64,000 nt of DNA from Taxillus chinensis. Its lineage: Eukaryota > Streptophyta > Magnoliopsida > Santalales > Loranthaceae. Within the stretch, counting starts at the first letter, position 1. Every line of letters starts with the position of its first letter. The translations under genes and the position numbers were made by a program. The notes below the pieces were generated by a model, which did not search any database, was not told the origin of the DNA, and worked only from the letters and a program-made list of their open reading frames with translations. Positions 1-11,833 of the stretch are shown here, one piece after another. The stretch covers positions 403,290 to 467,289 of the forward strand of contig JAKCVP010000402.1 of assembly GCA_023512835.1 (NCBI GenBank), given 5' to 3'.

Positions 1-2056
1 GAAGGGGCGCGGGAGAAGGATGGAAGGGAAGTGACCGGACGGGGGAGCACCCAGAGTGCCAGCAAACAGCCGTAGTGGGCTTGATGCTCACGGTGCCCAT
101 TCGTCCTGGCGGACAGTCCAGTAGAGAGCGAAAGAGAGTAGCGCGGTCTCGAGTGTGAGTCGCGCGACGTGGGCCAACTACCGCAGCAGTGACGCGTCTT
201 GGAGCACCTCTCATCACAGGTTCCACATACACGTGCGCACATCGGCGGCCCCAAGAGCTCGATCAGATAAAGATCGCAACGCGCAGATGATAATGATGAC
301 CATGGTGTTGTTGTTGTCGCACCGCATCGGTGAGCCGGTGCAGCTGCAACAGCAGAAGCTGGCAGGCATTGCAGCCAGGGCAATCATACAATCAGCGGTG
401 ACACAAGCCTGGCAGCTCTACCAGCCTAGGCCTGGAATTGTCTTGCGCCCGAAATGCAGTGACAATGAAATGTTCCATAAGAGAGACCACGCAGCAGGCG
501 GCCATTGGTCGGAAAGGGGTGGATTTGCGATGGAGCGACCAGGGGAATAAAAGGTTTAGATCGAGCAGGACGAGCAGCCGGGAGTAGACCGCACCATCCG
601 GACCGTCGGACGGGCGCACGTCGCCGCGCGCTGTGTTGTTGCCCAAAGCTGTAAGAGGCGTTGCTGATCACTCGATCGAGGAGGGCGTGTCCGGGGCGGC
701 CTGCTGCTCTGCAGCTAGTCCAGTCCTGGCCATACAAGAAGAGGCCTCTTCCGATGTCCGGGAGGCAGCGAACGGCGAAAGGTTTCAACGAGCGTGGTAT
801 GGTGGCGATTGGCGAGGGTGAGTGGCCTTTTGGGGGGAGGGAGTGGAGCGTGGCAGGAGGGAGATTGCCTGTGTGGGTGACGTCCAGGCAGACGAGGGCA
901 CTGCCAGCTGCCCCTAGGCGCACATGCGAACAGTTGCCAGTTCCTGGCTGCATCAGGTACGCGCAGGAGGGTGAAGACCCGCACCCGCCGCCGCCTCCGC
1001 CGCCGCACATGCAGCAGACAGCCAGCCAGCCAGCCAGCCAGCAGCAGCACGCAGAGGTGAGGCGGAGGCCGTCATCCCCATCTGCACTGTCCTGCCCACC
1101 CAGCTAGTGGCAGCGCAGCAGTGCAGCCCAAAGCCGCGCTCTCTACTGCGCGCTCCCCCCTCGCTTCGCGTGTATTCTCCGCTTCCGGGCAGCGACGTCA
1201 GGCCGGCTCACGCAGGCAGGCAGGGTGATTGTGATCTCCTCGCTAAACGCCATTTGCGCGACAGAGAGCGATGACGGCAATGAAATTCGCAGCAGAGCAG
1301 CGTGGGTGCGTGGGTGGGCAGCAGCCTCACTCTGGGCGTGTCCGTAGCAGGAAAGTCAATAAGCTTAGCGCGTGCGCCGGATTCACCCTCAGGCTCGGCA
1401 ACACAGCAAGCGTCCAGTGCAGGCGTGCGGGCTCCCCCTGGCTGCCCTTTCCCTTCCGCCCTCCGGGCACTCCTGCTCCCCAGCTGCACCTCTGTCCTGA
1501 TATCCTCCTCCTCGAATCTGTTAGACTGCTCGTTATGCTCACTCTCGGATCTTTTGTTTTGTCCCTTTGACCACCAAAGCTCGGGGAACTCGCTAGCGCA
1601 AATCTTCTGTCCCTCGCGCGCCCTCAAGCCTCTCCCCTTCACCTCCCTCCGTCTCACCTCCCCTTCCCGCTCCGGCTCACCCTCACCTCACACGCACCCC
1701 GTCACTCTCCTTTCCACTTTTTGAATCAATCTCCCGAAGCCCTCGACTTCACTCCTCCTCCTCTCCTGCTGCTCCTCTTGCATACACTGCCTACCCACCC
1801 CAACACTGCCACCTACAATCACAATCCAACAAACCTACCCACTCACTCACACACACTCTCTCTGGCTCCCTCACCCACTCCCTCGCCTACCCACCAACTA
1901 TCATCCCTACCTGCGTTGCGCCTCATATAACTTCAGCCTCTTACGGATGTCTTGCTGAACCACCGCTCACTTCTCTCCTTTGACCCACGCCATTCTCTCA
2001 CTCGCCGATCACCCTCCACCTCTTTCATCCGCTCCTTATAATCAACACACACCACA
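1..2056. other. Gene-free upstream region with CT-rich leader
   Basis: No convincing coding sequence is visible. The first 1.2 kb is GC-rich with low-complexity CCG/CCT and CAGC stretches. From about 1,500 to 2,050 the plus strand becomes strongly pyrimidine-rich (long runs of CTC, CCC and TCAC), as is usual for the promoter and 5' leader of highly transcribed mould genes. It runs directly into the start codon of the downstream kinase. The open frames here are overlapping low-complexity frames without family resemblance. Confidence 0.6.
1018..1050. repeat. CAGC/CAG microsatellite
   Basis: A short tandem array of the tetranucleotide CAGC (about five copies) passes into three CAG units. A CCG/CCT-rich tract lies just upstream at 983-1007. 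It is non-coding and sits about 1 kb upstream of the kinase start. Confidence 0.8.
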
Positions 2057-4553
2057 ATGGCTATCGGCCACGATCTCTCCTATAGAGGCTGGACACAGGG
2101 CCCCTCCCACGGTGCAGCTTGCTTGACCGACAAGTACGAAGTAATCAAGGAAATTGGCGATGGTAGTTTTGGAAGCGTGTCACTGGCACGCGTACGGAGT
2201 GCCGGTGCTAATGTTGCGCGGAGAGGCACCTTGGTACGGAGGCTAAACCATTGTCTCGTCTGCTCTGCTGTGTTAACGCGTATCGCAGGTTGCCATCAAG
2301 ACGATGAAGAAAACCTTCGAGAGCTTCGCGCCTTGTCTAGAGCTTCGGGAGATCATCTTCCTACGGACCCTCCCAAACCATATCCACATGGTCCCTGCTC
2401 TAGACATCTTCCTTGACCCACTGACCAAGAAGCTTCACATTGCCATGGAGTACATGGACGGCAACCTCTACCAACTAATGAAGGCCCGCGACCACAAGCC
2501 TTTCGATGGCAGCAGTGTAAAGAGTATCCTCATTCAGATATTATCCGGCCTCGAGCACATTCATGACCACGGCTTCTTCCATCGCGACATCAAGCCAGAA
2601 AACATTCTTGTTTCAGTCTCTGCTCGCGAAGACGTTGGCAGCGCATTCAAACGCTATTCACAACTAATGACTCCCCCTTCAACGCCACCAACATACACGA
2701 TCAAATTGGCCGACTTTGGCCTTGCTCGTGAGACCCATTCAAAGACGCCATACACCACCTATGTTTCGACAAGATGGTACAGAGCCCCGGAGGTTTTGCT
2801 TCGCGCAGGAGAGTATTCTGCTCCAGTCGACATATGGGCACTTGGAGCCATGGCCGTCGAGATTGCGACACTCAAACCTCTTTTCCCTGGTGGCAACGAG
2901 GTAGACCAAGTTTGGAGGGTCTGCGAGATCATGGGCAGCCCTGGAAACTGGGTCAATAGATCTGGCCAAAAGGTTGGCGGTGGCGAGTGGAAAGATGGTG
3001 TGAAGCTCGCTCAAAAACTCGGCTTCTCATTTCCAAAGATGGCCCCTCACACACTGGACACCATCCTGACTCAACCTCAATGGCCTGCCTCTCTGACACA
3101 TTTCGTGACCTGGTGCTTGATGTGGGATCCCAAGGCCCGACCCACATCCATTCAGGCCATGCAGCACGAGTACTTCGCTGATGCTGTAGACCCACTCAGA
3201 CCAAAGTCATCGGGATCGAAGCTGCTGGGTCGCAAGCAATCCGACATCGGCTCCAGCCATTCCAACGAGGGCACTACGAGCCTCACTTCCAAAACATCTT
3301 CTTGGTTCAGAAGATCGCTTGTGGCTCGCGACAGCGCGCCAGCCGTTCCTCAAGTATACTCACCGAGCCTCGGCCACGCGCCATTGTCACCTGCAAACTC
3401 TCCAGCAAAACCAGAGCCTGCTTTGGCAAACTCAAAGCAGCGCCCCCATCAACCAAAACGCAACACCTGGACAAATGGCGTCACAAACAATGCTGCGCCA
3501 ATGCCCATTTTGCCTTCTATCAAGCCAGTGTCGCCCCTTTCTGCGCAGGTCAATGCTCAAGCGGCTTCAGCGAAGGAGTCAGACCTTAAACCACGTGGAA
3601 AGATTGGCCGCCAACTATCAGTCGCATCGCATGGCAATCATTATGCCGAGCCCGGCCGTGAGGAGGCCGAGGCTGCTCTGAACGGACGTTCGGGTGTTGC
3701 CTCGCCTACAGGCCTCCAGAAAGAGAGCTTCTTCTCGCACTTGAGAAAGCGTGCTCGCAGGCTCTCAGGCAAGCACCAGATTCCGGCTTCACCCAAATAC
3801 GATGTCCCTGAAAGCACGGCCTGTGCTCCTTGGGGTGCTCCCAATGGCGGTCACAGCCACCGCAGCTCCTTGACAGACGCTCGTGGACTTGGTCCCTTGC
3901 CAACCGAGAAGACGGATTTCGCGGAGCTCGATCGAGCCCTGCAGAATTTGCGTTACAACCTCGATGCTCAAGATGTAGCAGCGGCTCCCATTCCGCCACC
4001 GCAGGTGGCAGCAGCTCGAGCGGCCCAGAGATCAGCCAGCAACCCTCTATTGAAGCGTCACTACTCCGTACAGAGTCATGAGATGAGCAAGAGTGGAAGG
4101 GCATCCCCTGGTCTTTCGGCGTCTCGCTCGACAAGACGTGCTGCTCAGAAGCCTGCACTGGGTTCCAACAAGTACGAGACCCCCGATGAGCAGGAGGAGC
4201 TTCTGGACGAAGCTCTCAGCTCTGCGCACGCTGCTGTCACGCGACTTGATCAAGAGGCTCTGCAGCGTCATGGGCCAAACATGAATTACTCGCAACCATC
4301 CAAGGCTCTCCGCCAGTCTCAAAGCGATGTGAACATGAACGCCTACCCTACGCCATCTGCGTCGGCAAATCGTAACAGCGTTCAGTTCAACGGGGCGGAG
4401 ATGAATGCAGTGGCGAAGCCAATCAACATCGCGGCACCTCCCAAGCCGCAGAACAGCGGGCAATTTCCCTGGCCTACACCTCCTTACGAAGAGAATGATT
4501 GGGCTGCACAGGCTGCTGCAAGCATCTCAGCGGCAGGTGAACACTGGCGGTAA
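2057..4553 (+). CDS. ime2: Ime2/MAK-type serine/threonine protein kinase
   Basis: Two exons, 2057-2233 and 2289-4553, encode about 813 residues; the 55-nt intron has a GTACGG donor and TATCGCAG acceptor and splits the kinase N-lobe in phase 0. Visible motifs are the glycine loop GDGSFGSV, VAIK lysine right after the intron, HRDIKPEN catalytic loop, DFGLARE, and an activation loop with TTY followed by STRWYRAPE. These features are those of the RCK/MAK/Ime2 group, which controls meiosis, sporulation and hyphal morphogenesis in fungi (Ime2, ImeB, Crk1). The kinase domain covers roughly residues 27-330. The remaining ~480 residues are a Ser/Pro/Ala/Gln-rich tail without a recognised domain. The TxY motif suggests dual phosphorylation in the activation loop. 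The gene symbol is by family, not by proven orthology. Confidence 0.9.
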
Positions 4554-5396
4554 CTTGTTTGATCAAGGCCCTCCTACGACGTGACGGCAGCATCTACAGC
4601 ATCGGCAGATTGTTCGCTTGGAACTGGAGATTTTTTCCTTTGTTACTTTGACCATGTTTCGTATCAATCTGACCAGAGACATCATCAGGCAGATCAACAG
4701 CGGGGCGTTCTGGGAAAAGACTAAGGTGCTATATGAACAGCACCTTTTGATTATCTTCGCTGCATTTACAGAAGCGTAATTTATTGGAGGGGATGGTTGT
4801 CTGCGCACCTTCCCACCTTTGCTGGAAGCAGTCTTTTTGTATTCGTTTCTATACCCCAAGTCGTCGACTGACGCATGGCGAGACCGGCTCGGCGCCCTTT
4901 ACCACCATTATGGAGATCAGCAAGAGTTTAGTAGAGGGAGGGCCAAAAGATTGTACAAACAGGATCACTCTGTGAGTGGGAGGAATACACTCTTTGTGAG
5001 AATAAAATGTAAAACGCTCGCTTATGTGTACACTCTTGAGATCTTCTCTTTTCAACGTGACTTTGTTACATGATTGCTCGTGAGGCTGATGTGCAAATGT
5101 TGCGCCGCGCCGCGATCTCTGACTGGAATGTATCCACATCATCATCATCATCATCCAAGAGAGTGACATCTATCAAGGACCACTCCCCGAGTCCAAGTAC
5201 AATGCGTACGCCATACCATGCAAAAAGCAAAAAGGGTATCTAAACCTTGAGGCCCCTCTTCCCTTCTTCCCCGGGTGGACCCCCCCCCTGACGCTCCCAT
5301 CCCACCCCATACCTTCCCGCCCCAGACCCAACGAACAATAATCAGTCCACGACAGCCCAAGAAAGCATCAACCAAAAGAGAATTCTGTCGCCTCAC
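4554..5396. other. Intergenic, converging 3' ends
   Basis: This stretch lies between the 3' end of the kinase gene and the 3' end of the zinc-ribbon gene on the other strand. It holds both 3' untranslated regions and a short CAT/ATC microsatellite at 5135-5156. No supported coding sequence was seen on either strand. Confidence 0.6.
5135..5156. repeat. CAT trinucleotide repeat
   Basis: About six tandem CAT/ATC units lie in the space between two converging genes. It is non-coding. Confidence 0.75.
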
Positions 5397-6163
5397 TTAT
5401 TTATACTGCGGTAATTGGCCCGACGGTATAGCCCCGCTAGCCTGCGGTGCCGCTCCAACTCCTCCTCCTCCTCCTCCTGCTGCTGCTGCGGGCGATTGAG
5501 GCTGAGGCTGAGCCGGGTACTGCGGGTAGTACATTTGCTGCTGCTGACCCCAGCCTTGCGGTGGGCCGTTGTGCATTGGTATTGCTTGTCCCCCTGCGCC
5601 GCCGCCGCCGCCGCGCGCTTGCTCTACGTCTGGTCTGTAGCGGAGATCTTGGTAGAAATTGCAGATGTGGCAGCCTACGTCGTGGTCTGGTTTGATGGAG
5701 AAGGGTATCACTGGCTGTTTTCGTGGGATGTTAGTCTTTTTGGTGTTTCGAATGGAAACTCTTGATTTGATTTCCTTGCGATTGGCTTCTTCTTCTTTGC
5801 TTTGCTTGGCGTCTCCTTTTGATGTCTCCTGGGGTTTCAAGGGTAGATTCTCCTTTCATGTTCTTTTGAAGGACTCGAGGGATGGAATGGGATAGGGTGG
5901 GATCGAGAGGAACAGAAGGAAAACGTACAATGAAGCAAAATGTGAACCACTCCCAGCGCTTGTAAATTCGGCCGGAGAAGTTACCTGCGACGCCTGAGTT
6001 AGTCGTTCGTTGCTCGTTTATTGCGCGCGATGCTGACACGACAGTGTTGCAGATGGGTTTCGCAAATGTACATACCGCAATTTGCGCAGCGGACTGTGAC
6101 GTTCTCGTAGCCGGCGAGGAGGGAGGAGAAGGTGTGCGTGCCGCAGGTGAAGATGAATGCCAT
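5397..6163 (-). CDS. Zinc-ribbon family small protein
   Basis: Three exons on the minus strand (6163-6076, 5984-5929, 5714-5397) encode about 153 residues. The protein opens with MAFIFTCGTHTF, then has two zinc-binding Cys pairs: CANCG near residue 27 and CHICN in the last exon. Between them lie the conserved YKRWEWFTFCFIPVIPFS residues, split by intron 2. This layout matches the fungal zinc-ribbon_15 family, whose function is not established. The C-terminal ~70 residues are low complexity (Gly-, Gln- and Ala-rich) and encoded by CTG/CTC repeats. Intron 1 is 91 nt. Intron 2, at 214 nt, is long for this window, though the phases fit exactly (TTC ATT | CCA GTG). The divergent neighbour is nop16. 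Confidence 0.8.
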
Positions 6164-6904
6164 TCCGGACACCACTGGCAGGTACTTTGTCGGTGGCCAG
6201 CTATTGCCTGTCTATGCAATGTCGAGACGAGAGAATGAGACAGACGAAGGAGAGAAGAGTAGACTGAGTCTCACTGAGGTTGAAGAGAGGGAAGTAAATG
6301 AGTAGTGGGAGATGTAGACCTGCATGCCCTGTCTGCTCGTCCTCGTCACGCGTCGTCCTTGGCGATGCGGACGATGCGTCTTAGTCGTGTGGCTGTGCTT
6401 CTCCAGATTCTCTGCAAGCCTGCAGCGTGGGGTTAATCGGTATGCTCTCGTTCAGAGACTCCTCCAGCTCCTTGTGTATTTGCAATTGAGCTGCACTTGG
6501 CTCATCAGACCAGAGGGCAATGGCACTGCATCATGGACGATCAGCGACCCTCTCGTGCCCCTAAACCCCGGGCTTCCGGCCGGCGGCAGGGGGCCAAACT
6601 TACCGTCTATCGATCTGCCAGACCAGTTTTTTTTCCATTCTCTGCCTTCGAGCTGGTCGAGCATCGCTGCTGAATTCTCCGTAGCTGCTGCATAGACTTT
6701 CTCTCTCTTTTGACTTTAAACTTTACCTTGCCGTTGGGTGTTATCCTACTTTGCCCGTGTCTGCTCTGCTCTCGAATTATCAGTCGTGCACAGTCTGTGC
6801 TGTACGCACCCGAATCGTCAAGCGCCTGGCTTCCTCTCAACGACCTTCCTTCTCCGCCCGCTCTCCGCTGCGCAGCAGTATAGACAACACACAGTAAACC
6901 AGCA
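6164..6904. promoter_or_regulatory. Divergent promoter, zinc-ribbon gene and nop16
   Basis: About 740 bases separate the two divergent start codons. The segment near 6,690-6,900 is pyrimidine-rich on the plus strand and forms the likely nop16 leader. No supported gene is present; the open frames here are short and without family resemblance. Confidence 0.55.
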
Positions 6905-7651
6905 ATGGGCCGCGAGCTCCAAAAAGCCAAACGCCGCGCCCTGCGCCCAAAGGCCCGCAGAGATAAGAAGAGCAACCGCAGAATCTTCAACAATCCCATC
7001 ATCGCCGCAAACTACGATCCCAAGCAGACGCTCTCGCAAAATTACCGCCGCCTAGGTCTCGCGACGAAATTGAACAATCCCACTGGCGGAACAGAGAAGA
7101 CGATTGGTATTCTCGAAGAAGACAAGGAGCGCAAAGTGAAGGAGGATGGGCTGGCTGTCAAGGAGGCGGCGGTGACGGTCGTGCCTACCGAAGCTAAGAT
7201 TGAGCGAGATCCAGAGACTGGTCGCATTCTGCGCATTATTGATCCTGTTGATCAGAATGTAGATGCAAAGATGAAGAAGCCTGCGTCGCGGCTGGGGCAC
7301 TTGAAACCACTGGACGATCCGCTGAATGCGCTCGACGACGAAGAGGAAGAAGAAGAGGAGGAGTTTCAGGGATTCGATGATCATCTGGTTGAGGGACACA
7401 TTGGGCGCGATGCTGCAAAGACGAGTAATCCCATACTGCAGCAATTAGAAGCGTACGTCGCGCGACTTCAGAGCCAGCCAAAAGCCAAGCGGAAACAGTC
7501 GGAGCGCGAGATTGAGTGGGTGCGCGCAATGGTTGAGAAACACGGGGACAACTATGACAAGATGTTCCGCGATCGAAAGTTGAATGTCATGCAGCAGAGC
7601 AAGGGCGATATTGCACGGAGAATCCGCAGGTACCTGGATGGCTCGTCATGA
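6905..7651 (+). CDS. nop16: Ribosome biogenesis protein Nop16
   Basis: A single exon of 248 residues. The start MGRELQKAKRRALRPKARR and the following NPIIAANYDPKQTLSQNYRR segment are the diagnostic N-terminal block of Nop16, a nucleolar factor of 60S pre-ribosomes. An acidic run of Glu/Asp lies near residues 140-155. A C-terminal basic region includes the conserved stretch around MVEKHGDNYDKMFRDRKLN, followed by IARRIRRY. The length is normal for the family. The neighbour on the other strand converges: its stop codon is about 165 bases away. Confidence 0.95.
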   Translation: MGRELQKAKRRALRPKARRDKKSNRRIFNNPIIAANYDPKQTLSQNYRRLGLATKLNNPTGGTEKTIGILEEDKERKVKEDGLAVKEAAVTVVPTEAKIERDPETGRILRIIDPVDQNVDAKMKKPASRLGHLKPLDDPLNALDDEEEEEEEEFQGFDDHLVEGHIGRDAAKTSNPILQQLEAYVARLQSQPKAKRKQSEREIEWVRAMVEKHGDNYDKMFRDRKLNVMQQSKGDIARRIRRYLDGSS

Positions 7652-7817
7652 CGGCGGTCCCAAATGCTATGAGTCTGGAACGATAGCTCTCATGATGTGT
7701 GCGTGCAGTTGAGGCCCCCATAGAACTTGCAGGAGACTCGCTACGGGTGATATCGTAGTTCGGCTGTTTTTTTCTGCGACGGGTTCTGAACTATTTACAA
7801 TGCTCTCTAAAACGGTA

Positions 7818-9279
7818 TCAACCGAGCTGCACGTAGTTCCCTGTTCGGTCGCGTGGTCAGCACATTGTGTTACGAGAGGTAGGATGCTGTGCGCGTGACA
7901 CTCACCTGGAAATTGGCCCTGCTTGCCGTGGACCTTGCCAGTCCACCATTCGTTCTCGTTCTGCGTTCTTGAAACGATCTCAATGACATCACCCGCAGAG
8001 AAGCTCAGATCCCCTGCGGCTTGCGCCTCGTAATCGTACAGCGCTGTCACAGTCTCGACGGGGGCTGCTGCTCCAAATTGCTTAGGCTTAGGTTTCACGG
8101 GAGGTGGTGGCTTGGCTTTAGCTGCTGCTAGTACCCCCATCGGGTTTGCTGCACCTGAAGAAGCAGGAGAGGCTGTTCCATTGGGCGGCGGGCTGTACGG
8201 CGGCGGCGTCGAGTCGACAGAGGTTCGCGAGGCAGATGGTTTTGCTGCTTCGATTGCAAGAGGCTTGTTCGGGGCGGTCAAAGCAGGCCTGTTGAATTTG
8301 TTGGCTCCCGGCGCAGGACCTAGTCTCGGGGGCCTGGTCTTCCAATGCGTGATTGCGAGCTGTTCAGCTTGACTTTGAATCTCGCCGCGCTTCGACTGGA
8401 AGCCCTCTTGAATGTCGGCACTCAAGTCAAAGTAGCCAATGTCTATGCTCTGCATACGCTCGTGCAATGTGTAGAAGACGTTGAGCTGCATGTAGTAGAA
8501 CGACTGAAACAGCGGACCAATGAACTCGCGCTCCAGCTCAAAGAACTTGGGAAGTTCATCCTTTAGTAGGTCGTTGTAATACTCGTATTCCTGTGTCGCA
8601 TTTTGTACGTCTGCTTCAGCCTTGTACATCGCCTTCTCATCCTTGGCCGTTTTCTCCTTCTTATCCTGCAGCTTCTTCAGCGCATTATTGTGCCGATCAT
8701 AGTCGAGCTGTTTGTGATCGCGCTTCGTGTTAAGTTTCCTTATTACTTTAATGATTTCGAGCAGCTCGACAGAGGGGCGGATGATTCGAGTTTCGATAAG
8801 CTCCAGTTCCGGTTTGAGCGTTTCTTGCAAGTCTTTTACAATCTGCTCGTATTCCTCGCATGCCTGGATGCCCTCAGGGTTGCCCTCTGCCACGTAGGAA
8901 TTGGGATCAGACATGCGACCAGATATAGGCTTGTAGATCTCAGCAATAGCTCGCGAAAACTCGATTTGGTGTTTTAACATGTTGTTGATCGAATCAAAGT
9001 ACTTGGTAGACTCGCTCTTCAACTTATTTGTTTCAATTTCCAGCTCTGCAAAGCGCCGCTCCGCATCTTGGTACACGGCATCTTTTGTAATTTCGCCCTG
9101 TCGAGTCCAGTCATTAACTATCATGCTCAATAGTTCTTCACGATACTGCGCATACCATGTTGAAACGTTGGCGGAACTGCTGGGGAGCCTTTTCTCAATG
9201 TCAGTGGTGGGGCTCCCGTGAGATAGGTGTGATTGACACATACTCGCCCCAGGCTCTTGCCGAACCCTTTCAACGACAT
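7818..9279 (-). CDS. rvs167: BAR and SH3 domain protein, Rvs167/Hob1 type
   Basis: Four exons (9279-9244, 9188-9156, 9097-7906, 7840-7818) encode about 427 residues. The first two tiny exons give MSLKGFGKSLGR and APQQFRQRFNM and join in phase 0 to GEITKDAVYQDAERRF, the classic start of the N-BAR domain of amphiphysin-like Rvs167/Hob1 proteins. The BAR domain spans about residues 20-260. A Pro/Ala-rich linker follows. The SH3 domain (ALYDYEAQAAGDLSF, then WWTGK and FPGNYVQLG) ends the protein, with its last seven residues in the 23-nt terminal exon. The family binds curved membranes at endocytic sites and cortical actin patches. Reading straight through the last intron would lose the SH3 terminus, so that intron is needed for a sensible product. 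Confidence 0.93.
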
Positions 9280-10718
9280 CTTGACTTGTTTATGAAAGGG
9301 TTCAAAGGGTCAAAGTGCCTCGCTTCTGCGGGTTGTGAGGGAGAAAGCGTGTGTGTATCAAAGAGTAGCCCTGTGCCGGTGACTAGGCGTTTCGAAGTGT
9401 GGCAGCTAGGCAGAGCGAGCAATCACCGTACCAAGCCAGCGGCAACTCGGCAGATGACTCCGGGAAGATTGAATTGTAGTGTAAGAGTCAAGGGAAGAAA
9501 AGATAGCAGTGAAGTAGAATCCTGAAGCTTTGCGCAGCGGGTGCCTCGTCTGATCTGAGGGGCTGATTGGAACAGTCGTGGCTCAGGCGGCTCTAAGCCA
9601 CAATGAAGACGTGAGGTCATCGGCTACGTCCAGAAACTTTGGTGAATTGCTTGGCACCTAATCGGACTCAACCTCACCTCTTAAGTGCCAGGCATGCCAG
9701 GCCATCACGCGCTCAGCGCACTTGCAGGCAGCTCGAACAATGCCACAGTACCCTGCAGCCGTGGAGCCTGGCTCTAAGTCTATTCCGCTCGTGAGTGGCA
9801 CTGGGTCGAATCACACTACTCGCGCCTGGCCGCGCAGGATGATTCAACGTCACTTCGCCGTCAAATCAGTGATGGAACTACTCCAGGCTAGTCTCTATCG
9901 ACGTCAAGCCGGTAGAGCCTCTTCAAGTACCGCGTGAGTTCCGCAGTATTCTATATGCTTGAGAAATTGCTCGCCGAATTCTGATCGAAAGGTGATGAAA
10001 ATGGTGCTAGCTTTGGATCTTGTAGGTAGTATTCTGACTCCTTGCTCAGTTTCCGACTTGTACCACAGAATCACTCAATGTGTAGTGTCAACGTGAATAT
10101 ATAGGTTTCATTTTTACCGACGGATGCCATCCCCAACGGGCCTGACATATGGTCAAAGTAGATTCGTAGCACGTCGTATCGCTCCTTGGCATGTCAATCG
10201 TCCCCTGTAGTGATTGCCGTCCCGGAGAAAACGTCTGGAAGCTCGAAAGACGCGGCTTAATGCATGGCAAGAAGGAGGTGCGGCTGTTGTTGTCCACAAC
10301 CACGCGTCGGTGAAGGTATGGATATTGTGCTCAGCTGAGCATCACGTCTGGTTTGCTTCGTGACAGCTGACCTTTCTCTCAGCAATACTTACGACGCCCC
10401 TCTCTGTGTAAAAGTTTCTCGGTGGTTCCGAAACCCGTCGGTGAGCCGCTCCATCCTGAGTACACAATGTTAACACAGATCTAGCGCGTCACCTGTCACA
10501 GGATCTTGCGGCAAACGCCACCTTTTTCCGCCTCTCGGATACTACAAATCTCCCCTCCCGCCTCTGCTAGCTCACACTTCTTCTCTCCACCCTACGCATT
10601 CAGTCGCTCTTTTGACTTTCAGAGAAACTTTACTTTCAAGTCCAGCAACTGTCGCTCCTTATCATAACCGTATTGAGCCACCGATAGAACAATTATTGAC
10701 AAGCGAAATACTGCAATC
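9280..10718. other. Long intergenic region
   Basis: About 1.4 kb contains only small open frames without recognisable families. It holds the promoter of the BAR-SH3 gene on one side and of the aspartyl-protease gene on the other. A pyrimidine-rich leader precedes the protease start from about 10,540. I see no tRNA or repeat. Confidence 0.55.
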
Positions 10719-11833
10719 ATGCGCGCCCTCAGCTTTCTCGCGCTTGTTCCCACTGCGGTTTCGGCTCTGGTCTCCTACAATCTCACCTATCGTCAGGTCC
10801 CTGCCGACGTTCGCCTCAACCCCGATACTTCCATCGCAGCTCGCTCCTCTGCAGTCGCCAGCACCACTGACAATGGCTTCTGGTTTCTCTACTTCGACGT
10901 TGGCGCCACCCCAGCTCTCTCCCTCCAGCTCGACACCGGTTCTGGTATCATCTTCATCAATCAAAACAGATACGAAAACAGCAATGTTGGAAAGCCCGGT
11001 GAGGAGGTGACCGAAGCCGTCGGCGGATACAAGCCCGATGGTTCTGGCCTCTATCATTTCAATGCTCAAACTTGGAGTGACACTGTTGCGCTTACCGGAG
11101 CCACTGCCCCAATCACTACTGCAGTCTACAACGTCACGTGGTCAGACGGTAGCCTTTCTCATGACGGCATGATTGGGTTTGGCGCCACAACTCCCGAGGT
11201 TGCCAATCCGAGTGGAAAGTCCTGGTTTGAGAACGGATGCATCGCAGGTGTTTTCACTGAGTGCAGATTCGGGATCGCTGTCAGTGGTATCTTGGGTGTG
11301 CTGGAGCTCGACGGTGTGTCCCCTATATACGCCAACAGCCTGGTCACTGTGCCATTTAGCAATGAGTGGTCCGTTACTGGGGATGTGATGATCGCAGGCC
11401 AGACAGTCTTCCCTGCTCAAAGCCTCCAGCTCTCAATCGGTTATGGCGCCATTTCTGGGTAAGTTCCAAATGCGCTATGCATCATGTTCAAAGTTTGGCT
11501 AATACGTATCCTAGTCCGACCGCGGCAGTCATCCAGATCTTCCAAGAACTAGGCTTGCAAATCAACCAAGCTGTTGATGACCCTGAAACGACCGTTATCG
11601 GATACTACGCTTGCGACAATCCGCCTGAACTTGCGTTCAATATCGGTGGCCAGATCTTCAGCGTCCTACCTTCTGCGTGGACCGGTGCGAATCTTGGCAA
11701 CAATAACTGTACCGCCATCATCACGGGTACCGACAGCAACAGTCAAGCTTGGTCCCTTGGACAACACTTCTTTCAAGGCCACTATGTCGATTTCAATGTG
11801 GCTGACAAGACCATGGGCTTCGCAACACTCTAG
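10719..11833 (+). CDS. Secreted pepsin-like aspartyl protease homologue, second Asp missing
   Basis: Two exons (10719-11458, 11515-11833) encode about 352 residues. The intron starts GTAAGT and ends CCTAG, and the junction reads ISG|PTAAV. A signal peptide is evident (MRALSFLALVPTAVSALV). The first catalytic motif is intact: LQLDTGSG near residue 75, in the typical A1-family context. In the second lobe, where family members carry an I-D-T-G motif before the conserved SGPTAAV segment, this protein reads LSIGYGAISGPTAAV, so Asp-Thr is replaced by Gly-Tyr. Cys pairs are present in the C-terminal half. Fold and secretion look intact, but proteolysis by the two-Asp mechanism is doubtful. It may be a binding protein or inhibitor-like paralogue. 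Confidence 0.85.

Noticed and set aside
155..1107. Several open frames at the left end
   Set aside because: They overlap on both strands, are driven by GC-rich low-complexity sequence, and none resembles a protein.
5397..5840. The single open frame alone as the zinc-ribbon protein
   Set aside because: It lacks the first zinc-binding Cys pair; the three-exon model recovers both pairs and the conserved N-terminus.
9760..9830. Possible tRNA T-loop (GGGTCGAATC)
   Set aside because: No matching acceptor, D or anticodon stems could be found around it.
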